Assembly: GCA_012517485.1 (NCBI GenBank)
Contig: JAAYUT010000163.1
Span: 1 to 13,602, forward strand
Reading direction: 5' to 3'
From: Candidatus Atribacter fermentans
GTDB taxonomy: Bacteria > Atribacterota > Atribacteria > Atribacterales > Atribacteraceae
DNA length: 13,602 nucleotides
The notes beneath the pieces were generated by a model. That model was not told the origin of the DNA. It did no database searches and saw only the letters and a program-made list of their open reading frames with translations. Positions 7,162 through 13,602 of this stretch are shown piece by piece (position 1 is the first letter of the stretch; each line of letters starts with the position of its first letter). The translations under genes were made by a program, and so were the position numbers.

Positions 7162-10100
7162 ATGAACTTTTCTCACCTCCATCTCCATACAGAATATAGC
7201 TTGCTGGATGGGTCAATTCGTATTCAAGAATTACTCCAAAAAGCTCAAACGACTGGAATACAAGCATTAGCTATCACTGATCATGGAGTGATGTATGGTG
7301 TTATTGATTTTTACAAACAAGCGCTCAATGCTGGCATCAAACCAATAATCGGGTGTGAAACCTATGTTGCTCCAGGTAGCCGCTTTGAGAAAACTGTTAC
7401 CAAGGGTGAAGAAAGCGCTTTCCACCTGGTTTTATTAGCTCGAAATCAAACCGGCTATCGGAATTTGGTTAAGTTAGTTAGCTTAGGATTTCTCGAAGGT
7501 TTTTATTACAAACCGCGTATTGATCGTGCTTTATTACAGGAACATTCGGAAGGGCTCATCGCCCTCAGCGCTTGTTTAGCTGGAGAAATTCCTTCACTTA
7601 TTTTAACTGGTAAAACCAAGGAAGCCGAAAATTTGGCTGCAGAATACCGAGAGCTTTTTGGAAAAGATGCTTTTTATTTGGAGCTACAAGAAAATAAAAT
7701 ACCAGAACAATCCAAGGTTAATCAAGCTTTAATTCAAATTGGGAAAAAATTAAAAATCCCATTGGTAGCCACCAACGATTCTCACTATCTCAACCAAGAA
7801 GACGCCCGAGTCCACGATATCATTTTGGCCATCCAAACCGCTACCAATCTTAACGATCCAAAAAGGCTTCGTTTTCCGACCCAAGAATTCTATCTTAAAA
7901 CTCCAGAAGAAATGATGCACGACTTTTCCTCGATTCCTGAGGCAATTGAAAATACCGAAAGAATTGCCGAATCATGCGATGTTAAATTGGAACTCGGTCA
8001 AATCCTCTTGCCAGAATTTTCAGTACCGGAGGGATTTGATGTCCCAGGATATCTCCGACACCTTTGTCTTGAGGGTCTTCAACGTCGTTATGGAGATCCA
8101 CCACCTGAAAAAGTGAGAACCCAGTTAGAATACGAGTTAAAGGTTATTAACGATATGGGTTATGATGCTTATTTTTTAATTGTATGGGATTTTGTCAAAT
8201 ATGCTCGAGAAAAGGGAATCATGGTCGGACCGGGGAGAGGATCAGCGGCTGGTAGCTTAGTTTCTTATTCACTGGGAATAACCAATATTGACCCACTACG
8301 TTATGGACTTCTATTCGAACGCTTTCTTAATCCAGAACGAATTAGTATGCCTGATATCGATATTGACTTTTGCTTTGAAAGAAGGGGAGAAGTTATTGAG
8401 TACGTTTCCAAGAAATATGGTCATACCAATGTGGCACAAATCATTACCTTTGGTCGAATGATGGCTCGAGGAGCGGTTCGTGATGTCGGTCGGGCATTGG
8501 GGTGGAGTTATGGAGAAGTTGATAAAATCGCCAAACTCATTCCAGGACTCCCTGGTGTGACTCTCGAAAAAGCAATTGATACCAATGCCGAATTAAAAAA
8601 AATGATTAAAAATGATTCCAACGTTGCTCAACTTTTAGAAATCGCTCAAAGAATAGAAGGGCTCTGCCGTCATGCCTCTATGCATGCTGCTGGAGTAGTG
8701 ATTTCCCATAAACCTCTGACCGAATATGTTCCACTTCAAAAAATGACCAATAATGAAATCGTCACTCAGTTCGACATGGATACCTTAGGTGAATTAGGTT
8801 TGCTCAAGATGGATTTTTTAGGTTTAAGAACCTTGACCGTTATTGAACGAACTTTAAATATTATTAAAAAAACCTCCCAAGAAAAAATAAATATAGATAT
8901 AATTTCTCTCGATGACCCGGATACCTATGAATTATTGGGACGAGGGGAAACAACTGGGGTATTCCAATTAGAAAGCTCGGGAATGAAGGAACTCCTTAAA
9001 AGATTCCATCCAACTGTGATTGAAGAATTGACCGCACTTTTAGCTCTCTATCGACCCGGACCCTTGGGAAGTGGAATGATTGACGATTTCATTAAAAGGA
9101 AACATGGAAAAGTCAAAGTCACCTATCCTCACCCAAGCTTGGAAGACATCTTAAAAGAAACCTATGGTGTTATTCTCTACCAAGAACAGGTCATGAAAAT
9201 AGCCAGTGAATTCGCAGGCTTTACTTTAGGTCAAGCTGATATTCTCCGTCGAGCAATGGGGAAGAAAAAAGCTGATGTCATGGAACAACAAAGAGACCGG
9301 TTTATTCAGGGAGCAAAAGAGAAAGGTCACGACCCCAAAACCGCTGCTGAAATTTTCGATCTGATTGAATATTTTGCTGGATATGGATTCAACAAATCAC
9401 ATAGCGCCGCCTACGCTTTTATTTCTTATCAAACTGCTTATCTTAAGGCTCATTATCCGACCGAATATCTCACTGCCTGCTTAACGAGCATTCAAGAAGA
9501 TACTGACAAAATAGCAAAATTTATCATGGAAGCGCGTCGACTCTCTATCAAAATACTTCCCCCAGATGTCAATGAGAGCTTAGCCAACTTTACCGTTGTT
9601 GGAGAAAAGAAAATTCGTTTTGGATTGGCAGCCATTAAGAATGTTGGTGAAAATGCGGTGAGCGAAATCCTCACAAGGAGAAAAGAAGCTCGTTTTCAAA
9701 ATATCTTTGACTTCATGGAACGGATAGATCAAAGGGTAATCAACAAACGTGTTATCGAAAGTCTCATCAAAGCTGGAGCTTTCGATAGCCTTCATCACAA
9801 CAGAAATCAACTTTTAAGCTCATTAGAAGAAATCATCCATTTTTATGCCAAACGAAAGAAAAGAGATCACCCATTACAGGCAACTCTTTTTGGCAATTTA
9901 AAGCCAATTATGCAGGAAACAATTTCTCTCCGGGATGTTTCAGAATTTCGAACCCGGGACCTGCTCTCTATGGAGAAAGAAATGATCGGCCTTTATATCA
10001 GTGATCATCCAGTCAAAAACGCTCTTGCCTCGTATCCATTTTTAAATGTCATTCCCTTTGAGCAAGTTCAAATGATGAAAGAAAAAGCCATGGTACGAAT

Positions 10101-10593
10101 TATGGGAGCTATTGTTGAATCAAGGAAAATCACTACCAAAACTGGGAAAGATATGTACTTTGTCACCCTTGAAGACGAAACAGGAACTCTCGAGACCATC
10201 TTTTTCCCAAAAATTGCCGATCAACTTCAAAATATCCTTGAAAAAGAGAATGTCATCTGCGTAGAAGGAAGAGTAGATATTTTAGATTCCGGGGTCAATA
10301 AAGTTATTGTGGAAAAAATAGTTGACCTGGAAAAAAAGAAACCAAATGAAAAACCAGTTCATATTGAAATATCCAAACCCGATGATCCTCTTTCGGTTTT
10401 CTATAGTTTAAAAGATTGTTTACAAAGACACAATGGGACTCAACCAGTGGTTCTCCATATCGTTGGCATTCAAGAACGATGGGGGATTGAAATGGGTGAA
10501 CAATATCGAGTGAGTTGGAATCAGGAACTTGAAAAAGCCCTGTTTGAAGTTTTGGACGGAGTTCAAAAAAAGAGATTTTGGCTGGCTGGATGA
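7162..10593 (+). CDS. dnaE: DNA polymerase III subunit alpha
   Basis: DnaE is the catalytic subunit of the replicative polymerase. At 1143 residues it has DnaE-type length and order. The N-terminal PHP domain (about 1-280) keeps its usual metal ligands: His7/His9 (HLHLH), Asp16, Asp40-His41, Glu66, His88, Cys137 and Asp206/His208. The palm has GPGRGSAAGSLVSY (356-369) and the catalytic aspartates Asp400 and Asp402 in MPDIDIDF, with the third, Asp551, in KMDFLGLRTLT. TGVFQLES (598-605), ALYRPGP (628-634) and GFNKSHSAAYA (742-752) are polymerase-family signatures. Tandem HhH and beta-binding regions follow. QATLF (906-910) matches the internal sliding-clamp motif. An OB fold (about 978-1056) and a short tail domain end the protein. 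There is no intein or split. It starts 4 bases after gatB, with GAGGGG inside the gatB end as ribosome site, so it is likely made from the gatCAB transcript. Confidence 0.98.
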   Translation: MNFSHLHLHTEYSLLDGSIRIQELLQKAQTTGIQALAITDHGVMYGVIDFYKQALNAGIKPIIGCETYVAPGSRFEKTVTKGEESAFHLVLLARNQTGYRNLVKLVSLGFLEGFYYKPRIDRALLQEHSEGLIALSACLAGEIPSLILTGKTKEAENLAAEYRELFGKDAFYLELQENKIPEQSKVNQALIQIGKKLKIPLVATNDSHYLNQEDARVHDIILAIQTATNLNDPKRLRFPTQEFYLKTPEEMMHDFSSIPEAIENTERIAESCDVKLELGQILLPEFSVPEGFDVPGYLRHLCLEGLQRRYGDPPPEKVRTQLEYELKVINDMGYDAYFLIVWDFVKYAREKGIMVGPGRGSAAGSLVSYSLGITNIDPLRYGLLFERFLNPERISMPDIDIDFCFERRGEVIEYVSKKYGHTNVAQIITFGRMMARGAVRDVGRALGWSYGEVDKIAKLIPGLPGVTLEKAIDTNAELKKMIKNDSNVAQLLEIAQRIEGLCRHASMHAAGVVISHKPLTEYVPLQKMTNNEIVTQFDMDTLGELGLLKMDFLGLRTLTVIERTLNIIKKTSQEKINIDIISLDDPDTYELLGRGETTGVFQLESSGMKELLKRFHPTVIEELTALLALYRPGPLGSGMIDDFIKRKHGKVKVTYPHPSLEDILKETYGVILYQEQVMKIASEFAGFTLGQADILRRAMGKKKADVMEQQRDRFIQGAKEKGHDPKTAAEIFDLIEYFAGYGFNKSHSAAYAFISYQTAYLKAHYPTEYLTACLTSIQEDTDKIAKFIMEARRLSIKILPPDVNESLANFTVVGEKKIRFGLAAIKNVGENAVSEILTRRKEARFQNIFDFMERIDQRVINKRVIESLIKAGAFDSLHHNRNQLLSSLEEIIHFYAKRKKRDHPLQATLFGNLKPIMQETISLRDVSEFRTRDLLSMEKEMIGLYISDHPVKNALASYPFLNVIPFEQVQMMKEKAMVRIMGAIVESRKITTKTGKDMYFVTLEDETGTLETIFFPKIADQLQNILEKENVICVEGRVDILDSGVNKVIVEKIVDLEKKKPNEKPVHIEISKPDDPLSVFYSLKDCLQRHNGTQPVVLHIVGIQERWGIEMGEQYRVSWNQELEKALFEVLDGVQKKRFWLAG

Positions 10594-10598
10594 GGTGA
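10592..10598 (+). promoter_or_regulatory. ribosome binding site choosing the start of the TPR gene
   Basis: GAGGTGA begins within the dnaE stop codon. It lies one base from the ATG at 10600 but seven bases from the ATG at 10606, which argues for the second ATG. The overlap with dnaE suggests coupled translation. Confidence 0.6.
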
Positions 10599-10605
10599 TA
10601 TGGTG

Positions 10606-11457
10606 ATGAGATATCGGAGTGTATTTTGTCTTGTTCTTTTATTTTTGGGGCTCATAGGCCTATGTTTAAAACCATTAGCTTATTCCCAAGATGCAGAAAC
10701 CTTTTATAAAAATGGGTATATTTATTTCTCCCAAAACAACTATGAAAAAGCGAAAGAATCTTATCAACAGGCTATTCAAATTAAACCAGATTATTGGGAT
10801 GCCCGATATTGGTTGGGAAAAACATATGAAATGATGGAACAAATTCCCCAAGCAATCAATGAGTGGAAAATAATCCTCCAGAATCAACCTGGTCATTTGG
10901 AAGCATTTAAAAAATGGCGAACCTATGCCGTATCTCAAGTGCGAATTAGTAACCAAGAGAGACAAAACTTAGAAAATGTATTTCTCTATCAAAATGGGTC
11001 TCCTGAAACCTACCGAGATAAACCCTGGGATATTATCATCCCATATGGTTTGGCAATTTCCAGGCAAAATGACTTTACTTCAGCTTTTTTAGCCGCTCGT
11101 TTATTCCGTTGGGTCAGTTCTCAAATCAGTGGTTTGCTTTCAGATCAAGTCGATATCAGTTATCAAAAAGCTCTTGATTTAGCCGCCACGAACCTGCCTG
11201 AAGATTCGGAGCTGATCTTTCAACTCATTAAAGACGTTACAAATTATTATCCCCAAAGTCAGACCATGCAGAAAAAAATTGAAGTCTTATACCAAAGCAT
11301 CTTTGCTAAGCAAGCTGGCGTGAAAACTGAAGAATCAGCCAATACAACTCAAATAGAAATCAAAATTACGGCAAGTGGCATTGAAAGTGGACCAGTAGAT
11401 CATCGGAATCATGATGAGTCAAGCCCAAGATTTTACATTGATACCGATTTTGAATGA
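10606..11457 (+). CDS. exported TPR-repeat protein of unknown function
   Basis: I do not recognise a specific family. From the ATG at 10606 the product has 283 residues. It begins with a Sec signal peptide: basic MRYR, a hydrophobic stretch to about residue 21, and a likely cleavage after AYS (residue 27, before QDAET). The cysteine at residue 20 is not in a proper lipobox. Two TPR units follow (about 30-63, with FYKNGYIYFSQNNYEKAKES, and 64-97, with ARYWLGKTYEMMEQIPQAI), ending in the usual Pro caps. The remainder is helical-looking without a known motif and ends in a polar, acidic tail. It probably acts outside the cytoplasmic membrane as a protein-binding scaffold, which is inference. It starts 12 bases after dnaE and is the last gene of that operon; no terminator is visible before the convergent tRNA. 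An ATG at 10600 would add two residues. Confidence 0.75.
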   Translation: MRYRSVFCLVLLFLGLIGLCLKPLAYSQDAETFYKNGYIYFSQNNYEKAKESYQQAIQIKPDYWDARYWLGKTYEMMEQIPQAINEWKIILQNQPGHLEAFKKWRTYAVSQVRISNQERQNLENVFLYQNGSPETYRDKPWDIIIPYGLAISRQNDFTSAFLAARLFRWVSSQISGLLSDQVDISYQKALDLAATNLPEDSELIFQLIKDVTNYYPQSQTMQKKIEVLYQSIFAKQAGVKTEESANTTQIEIKITASGIESGPVDHRNHDESSPRFYIDTDFE

Positions 11458-11472
11458 TTCAGTTGGAACACC

Positions 11473-11559
11473 TGGTGCCGAAGGCGGGAGTTGAACCCGC
11501 ACGAGCCGGAGCTCGCTAGATTTTGAGTCTAGTGCGTCTGCCGATTCCGCCACTTCGGC
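11473..11559 (-). tRNA. tRNA-Leu, anticodon CAA (reads UUG)
   Basis: Read on the minus strand, this 87-base gene folds as a class II tRNA. The acceptor stem GCCGAAG pairs with CTTCGGC, followed by the discriminator A and a genome-encoded CCA (plus-strand TGG at 11473-11475). The anticodon stem is CTAGA/TCTAG with loop CTCAAAA, giving anticodon CAA. A long variable arm, CGAGC-TCCG-GCTCG, is typical of tRNA-Leu. The T arm is GCGGG-TTCAACT-CCCGC. All stems are perfectly paired. It is oriented opposite to every protein gene in the window, convergent with the TPR gene 15 bases away and divergent from the exonuclease gene. I see no terminator past its 3' end, so its transcript may run antisense into the TPR gene before processing. 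The cytosolic role is decoding leucine UUG codons. Confidence 0.97.
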
Positions 11560-11572
11560 CCTCGTTGTAGAA

Positions 11573-11600
11573 ATTATAGCCAATTCAAAGCTTTTGTCAA
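11573..11600 (-). promoter_or_regulatory. full-consensus promoter of tRNA-Leu
   Basis: On the minus strand TTGACA (plus 11600-11595) and TATAAT (plus 11578-11573) both match the sigma-70 consensus at all six positions, 16 bases apart. Transcription would start near 11566, about seven bases before the mature tRNA. This is the strongest promoter in the window, as expected for a stable RNA. I see no convincing + strand promoter for the exonuclease gene in the same gap (11560-11632). Confidence 0.85.
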
Positions 11601-11632
11601 CCTGTTTCTATTTGTTAAAAAAAGGATAAACT

Positions 11633-12550
11633 ATGGAAACCTTAAATAAATTGGTCATGTTATTAGATGGGAGCTCGCTTATCTATAGAGCTTTTTATGC
11701 CATGCCACGATTTACTTCATCTCAAGGGAAGCCAACCGGTGCTGTCTTGGGATTTGGGAATATGCTCCTTCGATTAATCGAAGATTTTAATCCTTTTTCC
11801 CTCATAACGACTTTTGATCATCCTCAAAAAACCTTTCGACATCAACTTGCCGAAGAATACAAAGCCCAGCGAAAACCCATGCCGGATGAGCTAATACCCC
11901 AAATTCAATTCGTCAAGGATTTAATCCTTTCCTTTGGATTAAAGTGGATTGAAATGCCAGGTTTTGAAGGTGACGACCTCATTGGAAGCCTTCGTCACAA
12001 AATTCCCGAACAATTCACCATCGCAATGGTTTCTTCAGATCTTGACCTATTACAATTAGTGAATGATAAAACCATTCTTCTCCAACCAGTAAAAGGAGTT
12101 ACCCAATTGAAAAAAATTGATAAAAAAACCATGGAAGATCATTATGGAATAACACCCCAGCAGGTCGTTGATTTTATTGCTTTGACAGGCGATCCATCTG
12201 ATAACATTCCTGGGCTCCCTGGTATTGGTGAGAAAACTGCCCTCGACCTTTTAAAACGTTACCATAATTGGCAGGGTATTCTCAATCATTTTGATGAACT
12301 TCCATTGCGAATCCAAAAAGCCATTCAGGACCACGCTCAACAAATTGAACTCAGTCTCCAGTTAGCGACCATTATTGATACCATACCCATCGAAATCAAT
12401 TTTCAGGCTTGGAATTTTCAGCGGGTTCAATGGAAATCACTGTTTGCGTTGTTGGATGAGTTAGATTTGGTGAAATTTAAAGAAAGAATGATGAAAAAAA
12501 GAAAGGAAATCCATCAATCATCTCTTCCTCTTTTTACTAATAACCAATAA
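11633..12550 (+). CDS. stand-alone 5'-3' exonuclease / flap endonuclease (PolA N-domain type)
   Basis: This is a FEN-family 5'-nuclease that removes RNA primers and 5' flaps before ligation. The 305 residues align with the N-terminal nuclease domain of DNA polymerase I, with no polymerase domain attached. Two-metal acidic residues are present: Asp12 (LLDGSSLIYRAF), Asp62 (TTFDHPQKTFRH), Glu112/Asp114/Asp115 (GFEGDDLIGSL), Asp136 and Asp138 (SSDLDLLQLV), and Asp187/Asp190 (GDPSDN). The helix-3-turn-helix DNA-binding motif GLPGIGEKTALDLL spans 194-207, and the arch carries the basic YKAQRKPMPDE (76-86). The C-terminal tail, basic then QSSLPLF (295-301), resembles a sliding-clamp binding peptide. 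The ATG has AAAGGA (11621-11626) at 6-base spacing. The gene is followed at once by a hairpin and glgA, so it is not a truncated polA with a polymerase beyond a frameshift. A separate polA elsewhere cannot be excluded. Confidence 0.92.
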   Translation: METLNKLVMLLDGSSLIYRAFYAMPRFTSSQGKPTGAVLGFGNMLLRLIEDFNPFSLITTFDHPQKTFRHQLAEEYKAQRKPMPDELIPQIQFVKDLILSFGLKWIEMPGFEGDDLIGSLRHKIPEQFTIAMVSSDLDLLQLVNDKTILLQPVKGVTQLKKIDKKTMEDHYGITPQQVVDFIALTGDPSDNIPGLPGIGEKTALDLLKRYHNWQGILNHFDELPLRIQKAIQDHAQQIELSLQLATIIDTIPIEINFQAWNFQRVQWKSLFALLDELDLVKFKERMMKKRKEIHQSSLPLFTNNQ

Positions 12551-12588
12551 AAAAAGGGGAGTGGAAATGGAATTTACCCCTCTTTTTT
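12549..12588 (+). terminator. probable intrinsic terminator after the exonuclease gene
   Basis: AGGGG (12555-12559) can pair with CCCCT (12577-12581). An inner AAAT/ATTT stem (65-68 with 72-75 of the 12500s) is separated by a bulge, and six T's follow at 12583-12588. The A-run before the stem could extend pairing with the T-run. The stem is imperfect, so efficiency is uncertain. It lies only 30 bases before glgA, and no promoter is visible after it, so it may attenuate rather than end transcription into glgA. Confidence 0.5.
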
Positions 12589-12618
12589 ATCTCATTGAGG
12601 GAGACAGGAGGACAATGA

Positions 12619-13602
12619 ATGGACATCATTATGGTATCCAGTGAAGCGTATCCCTTTGCAAAAAGCGGAGGACTGGGAGATGTAGTTGGAGCGCTCACCA
12701 AATATCTTCCTAAACATGATTTCTCTATCAAGCTTTTTTTACCCGCTTATTCTTCCCTCCTTAGTGAATATCAGTTTCATCTGGAACAGGATATCACCTT
12801 CTCCTTTGGAGAGGGTATAGTAAAAGCTTCCTATCTCACTCGAAACGAAAATAACCTTCAAGTTATAGCAGTAGCTGGAGAAGATTTTTTTAACCGGGAA
12901 AAAATGTACGGATTTGGTGACGACCTAAAACGCTTTATTTTTTTCTCACGAGCTGTGTTTGAGTTTATAGTGAGGACTCAAAAGGAAGCCTTCATTCTTC
13001 ACTGTCACGATTGGCAAAGTGCTTTACTCTGTGCCTATACTAAAATGTATTGGCCTTCATATCGGAAAAAACCTAAAAAAGTTGTTTTCACCATTCATAA
13101 TTTAGCTTATCAAGGCATTGGGAGTAGTGAACATTTTAAAATTGTCAATTTACCTGGTCATTTTTTTACTCATGATTATCTCGAGTTTTACGGAAATATA
13201 AATCTTTTAAAAGCCGGTTTAGTCTTCTCTGATGTTATCACCACTGTGAGTCCCAGTTATGCTCGTGAAATAGCTACCCCTGAAGGAGGCGAGGGGTTGG
13301 ATGGACTTATCCGAGCTATTGGGCTACGAAAACCAATTATTGGAATTGTTAATGGAATCGATACCGATCTATTCAATCCGGCTACCGAGGAAAATCTTCC
13401 CTATCCTTATAGCATCAATCAGCTGGAAGCAAAAAGCCAAAATAAACTCGCTTTTTATCAACAGTTTTTTCCTGACTTAAAAGGAAAGAACACCTCATTA
13501 CCACTCATTGCTTTTATTTCCCGATTAGTTGAACAAAAGGGATTGGATCTTATCTTAAATGATCCAGATAAAATCTTTAATCTCCCTCTGCGTTGGTTTT
13601 TC
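12619..13602 (+). CDS. glgA: Glycogen synthase (ADP-glucose type), N-terminal part
   Basis: GlgA extends alpha-1,4-glucan chains using ADP-glucose (family GT5), storing carbon in the cytosol. The first 328 residues are present; the frame runs open off the right edge, so about the last third is missing. Seen are MDIIMVSSEAYPFAKSGGLGD, with the nucleotide-sugar motif KSGGL (15-19), then HCHDWQSALL, FTIHNLAYQG, TVSPSYAREI, GGEGLDGLIRA and GIVNGIDTDLFNPATEENL. The second Rossmann domain begins with PLIAFISRLVEQKGLDLI. All match bacterial GlgA. The ATG at 12619 has AGGAGG (12606-12611) at 7-base spacing. An ATG at 12615 is in another frame and does not give this protein. KSGGL rather than the KTGGL of E. 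coli is an accepted variant. No other glycogen gene is in the window, so operon context for this gene lies to the right if anywhere. Confidence 0.96.
   Translation, partial: MDIIMVSSEAYPFAKSGGLGDVVGALTKYLPKHDFSIKLFLPAYSSLLSEYQFHLEQDITFSFGEGIVKASYLTRNENNLQVIAVAGEDFFNREKMYGFGDDLKRFIFFSRAVFEFIVRTQKEAFILHCHDWQSALLCAYTKMYWPSYRKKPKKVVFTIHNLAYQGIGSSEHFKIVNLPGHFFTHDYLEFYGNINLLKAGLVFSDVITTVSPSYAREIATPEGGEGLDGLIRAIGLRKPIIGIVNGIDTDLFNPATEENLPYPYSINQLEAKSQNKLAFYQQFFPDLKGKNTSLPLIAFISRLVEQKGLDLILNDPDKIFNLPLRWFF

Noticed and set aside
7162..10593. Intein or PolC-type insertion in dnaE
   Set aside because: All motifs run in standard DnaE order at standard length, with no internal exonuclease domain or splicing motifs.
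12551..12618. Polymerase half of a frameshifted polA after the exonuclease
   Set aside because: Only 68 bases separate the stop from glgA, and they hold a hairpin, not coding sequence.
1..13602. CRISPR array, insertion sequence, prophage, or defence system
   Set aside because: No regularly spaced repeats, transposase, integrase, terminal repeats or defence-family proteins are visible; codon style looks even throughout.

Overview
This window is ordinary bacterial chromosome. It is gene-dense and AT-leaning, with strong AGGAGG-type ribosome binding sites and almost all genes on the + strand. It carries a near-complete set of housekeeping genes: purine synthesis, NAD-dependent DNA ligase, the tRNA-dependent amidotransferase GatCAB, the replicative DNA polymerase alpha subunit DnaE, a free-standing 5'-3' exonuclease, a tRNA-Leu and a glycogen synthase. 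GatCAB implies that at least one of Gln-tRNA or Asn-tRNA is made by transamidation. The combination of GatCAB, a Cys-rich GatB, a DnaE with a well-preserved PHP domain and a separate FEN-like exonuclease suits a deep-branching anaerobe. An Atribacterota-like bacterium is my guess, but the window does not prove any phylum. I saw no mobile element, prophage, CRISPR array, toxin-antitoxin pair or other sign of recent transfer.

Layout. Positions 2-1750 hold the 3' end of guaA and all of purA, which make GMP and AMP from the shared precursor IMP. ligA follows 18 bases after purA. A sigma-70-type promoter overlapping the ligA stop codon appears to start a new operon, gatC-gatA-gatB-dnaE-TPR protein (3909-11457), with junctions of 1, -1, 4 and 12 bases. 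Next comes a minus-strand tRNA-Leu(CAA) gene with a full-consensus promoter. It faces the end of that operon and points away from the gene to its right. The last block is a single-domain 5'-3' exonuclease, a hairpin with a T-run, and the 5' part of glgA, which runs off the right edge.

How the genes fit together. ligA, dnaE and the exonuclease supply synthesis, flap removal and nick sealing for lagging-strand DNA. The exonuclease ends in a QxxLPLF peptide that looks like a sliding-clamp binding motif, and DnaE has its own QATLF motif. The best candidate for something under-described is this bacterial flap nuclease with a terminal clamp tail, analogous to the PIP-box tail of archaeal and eukaryotic FEN1. 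The second is the exported TPR protein tied to dnaE by a 12-base junction. No exotic new multi-gene system is visible.
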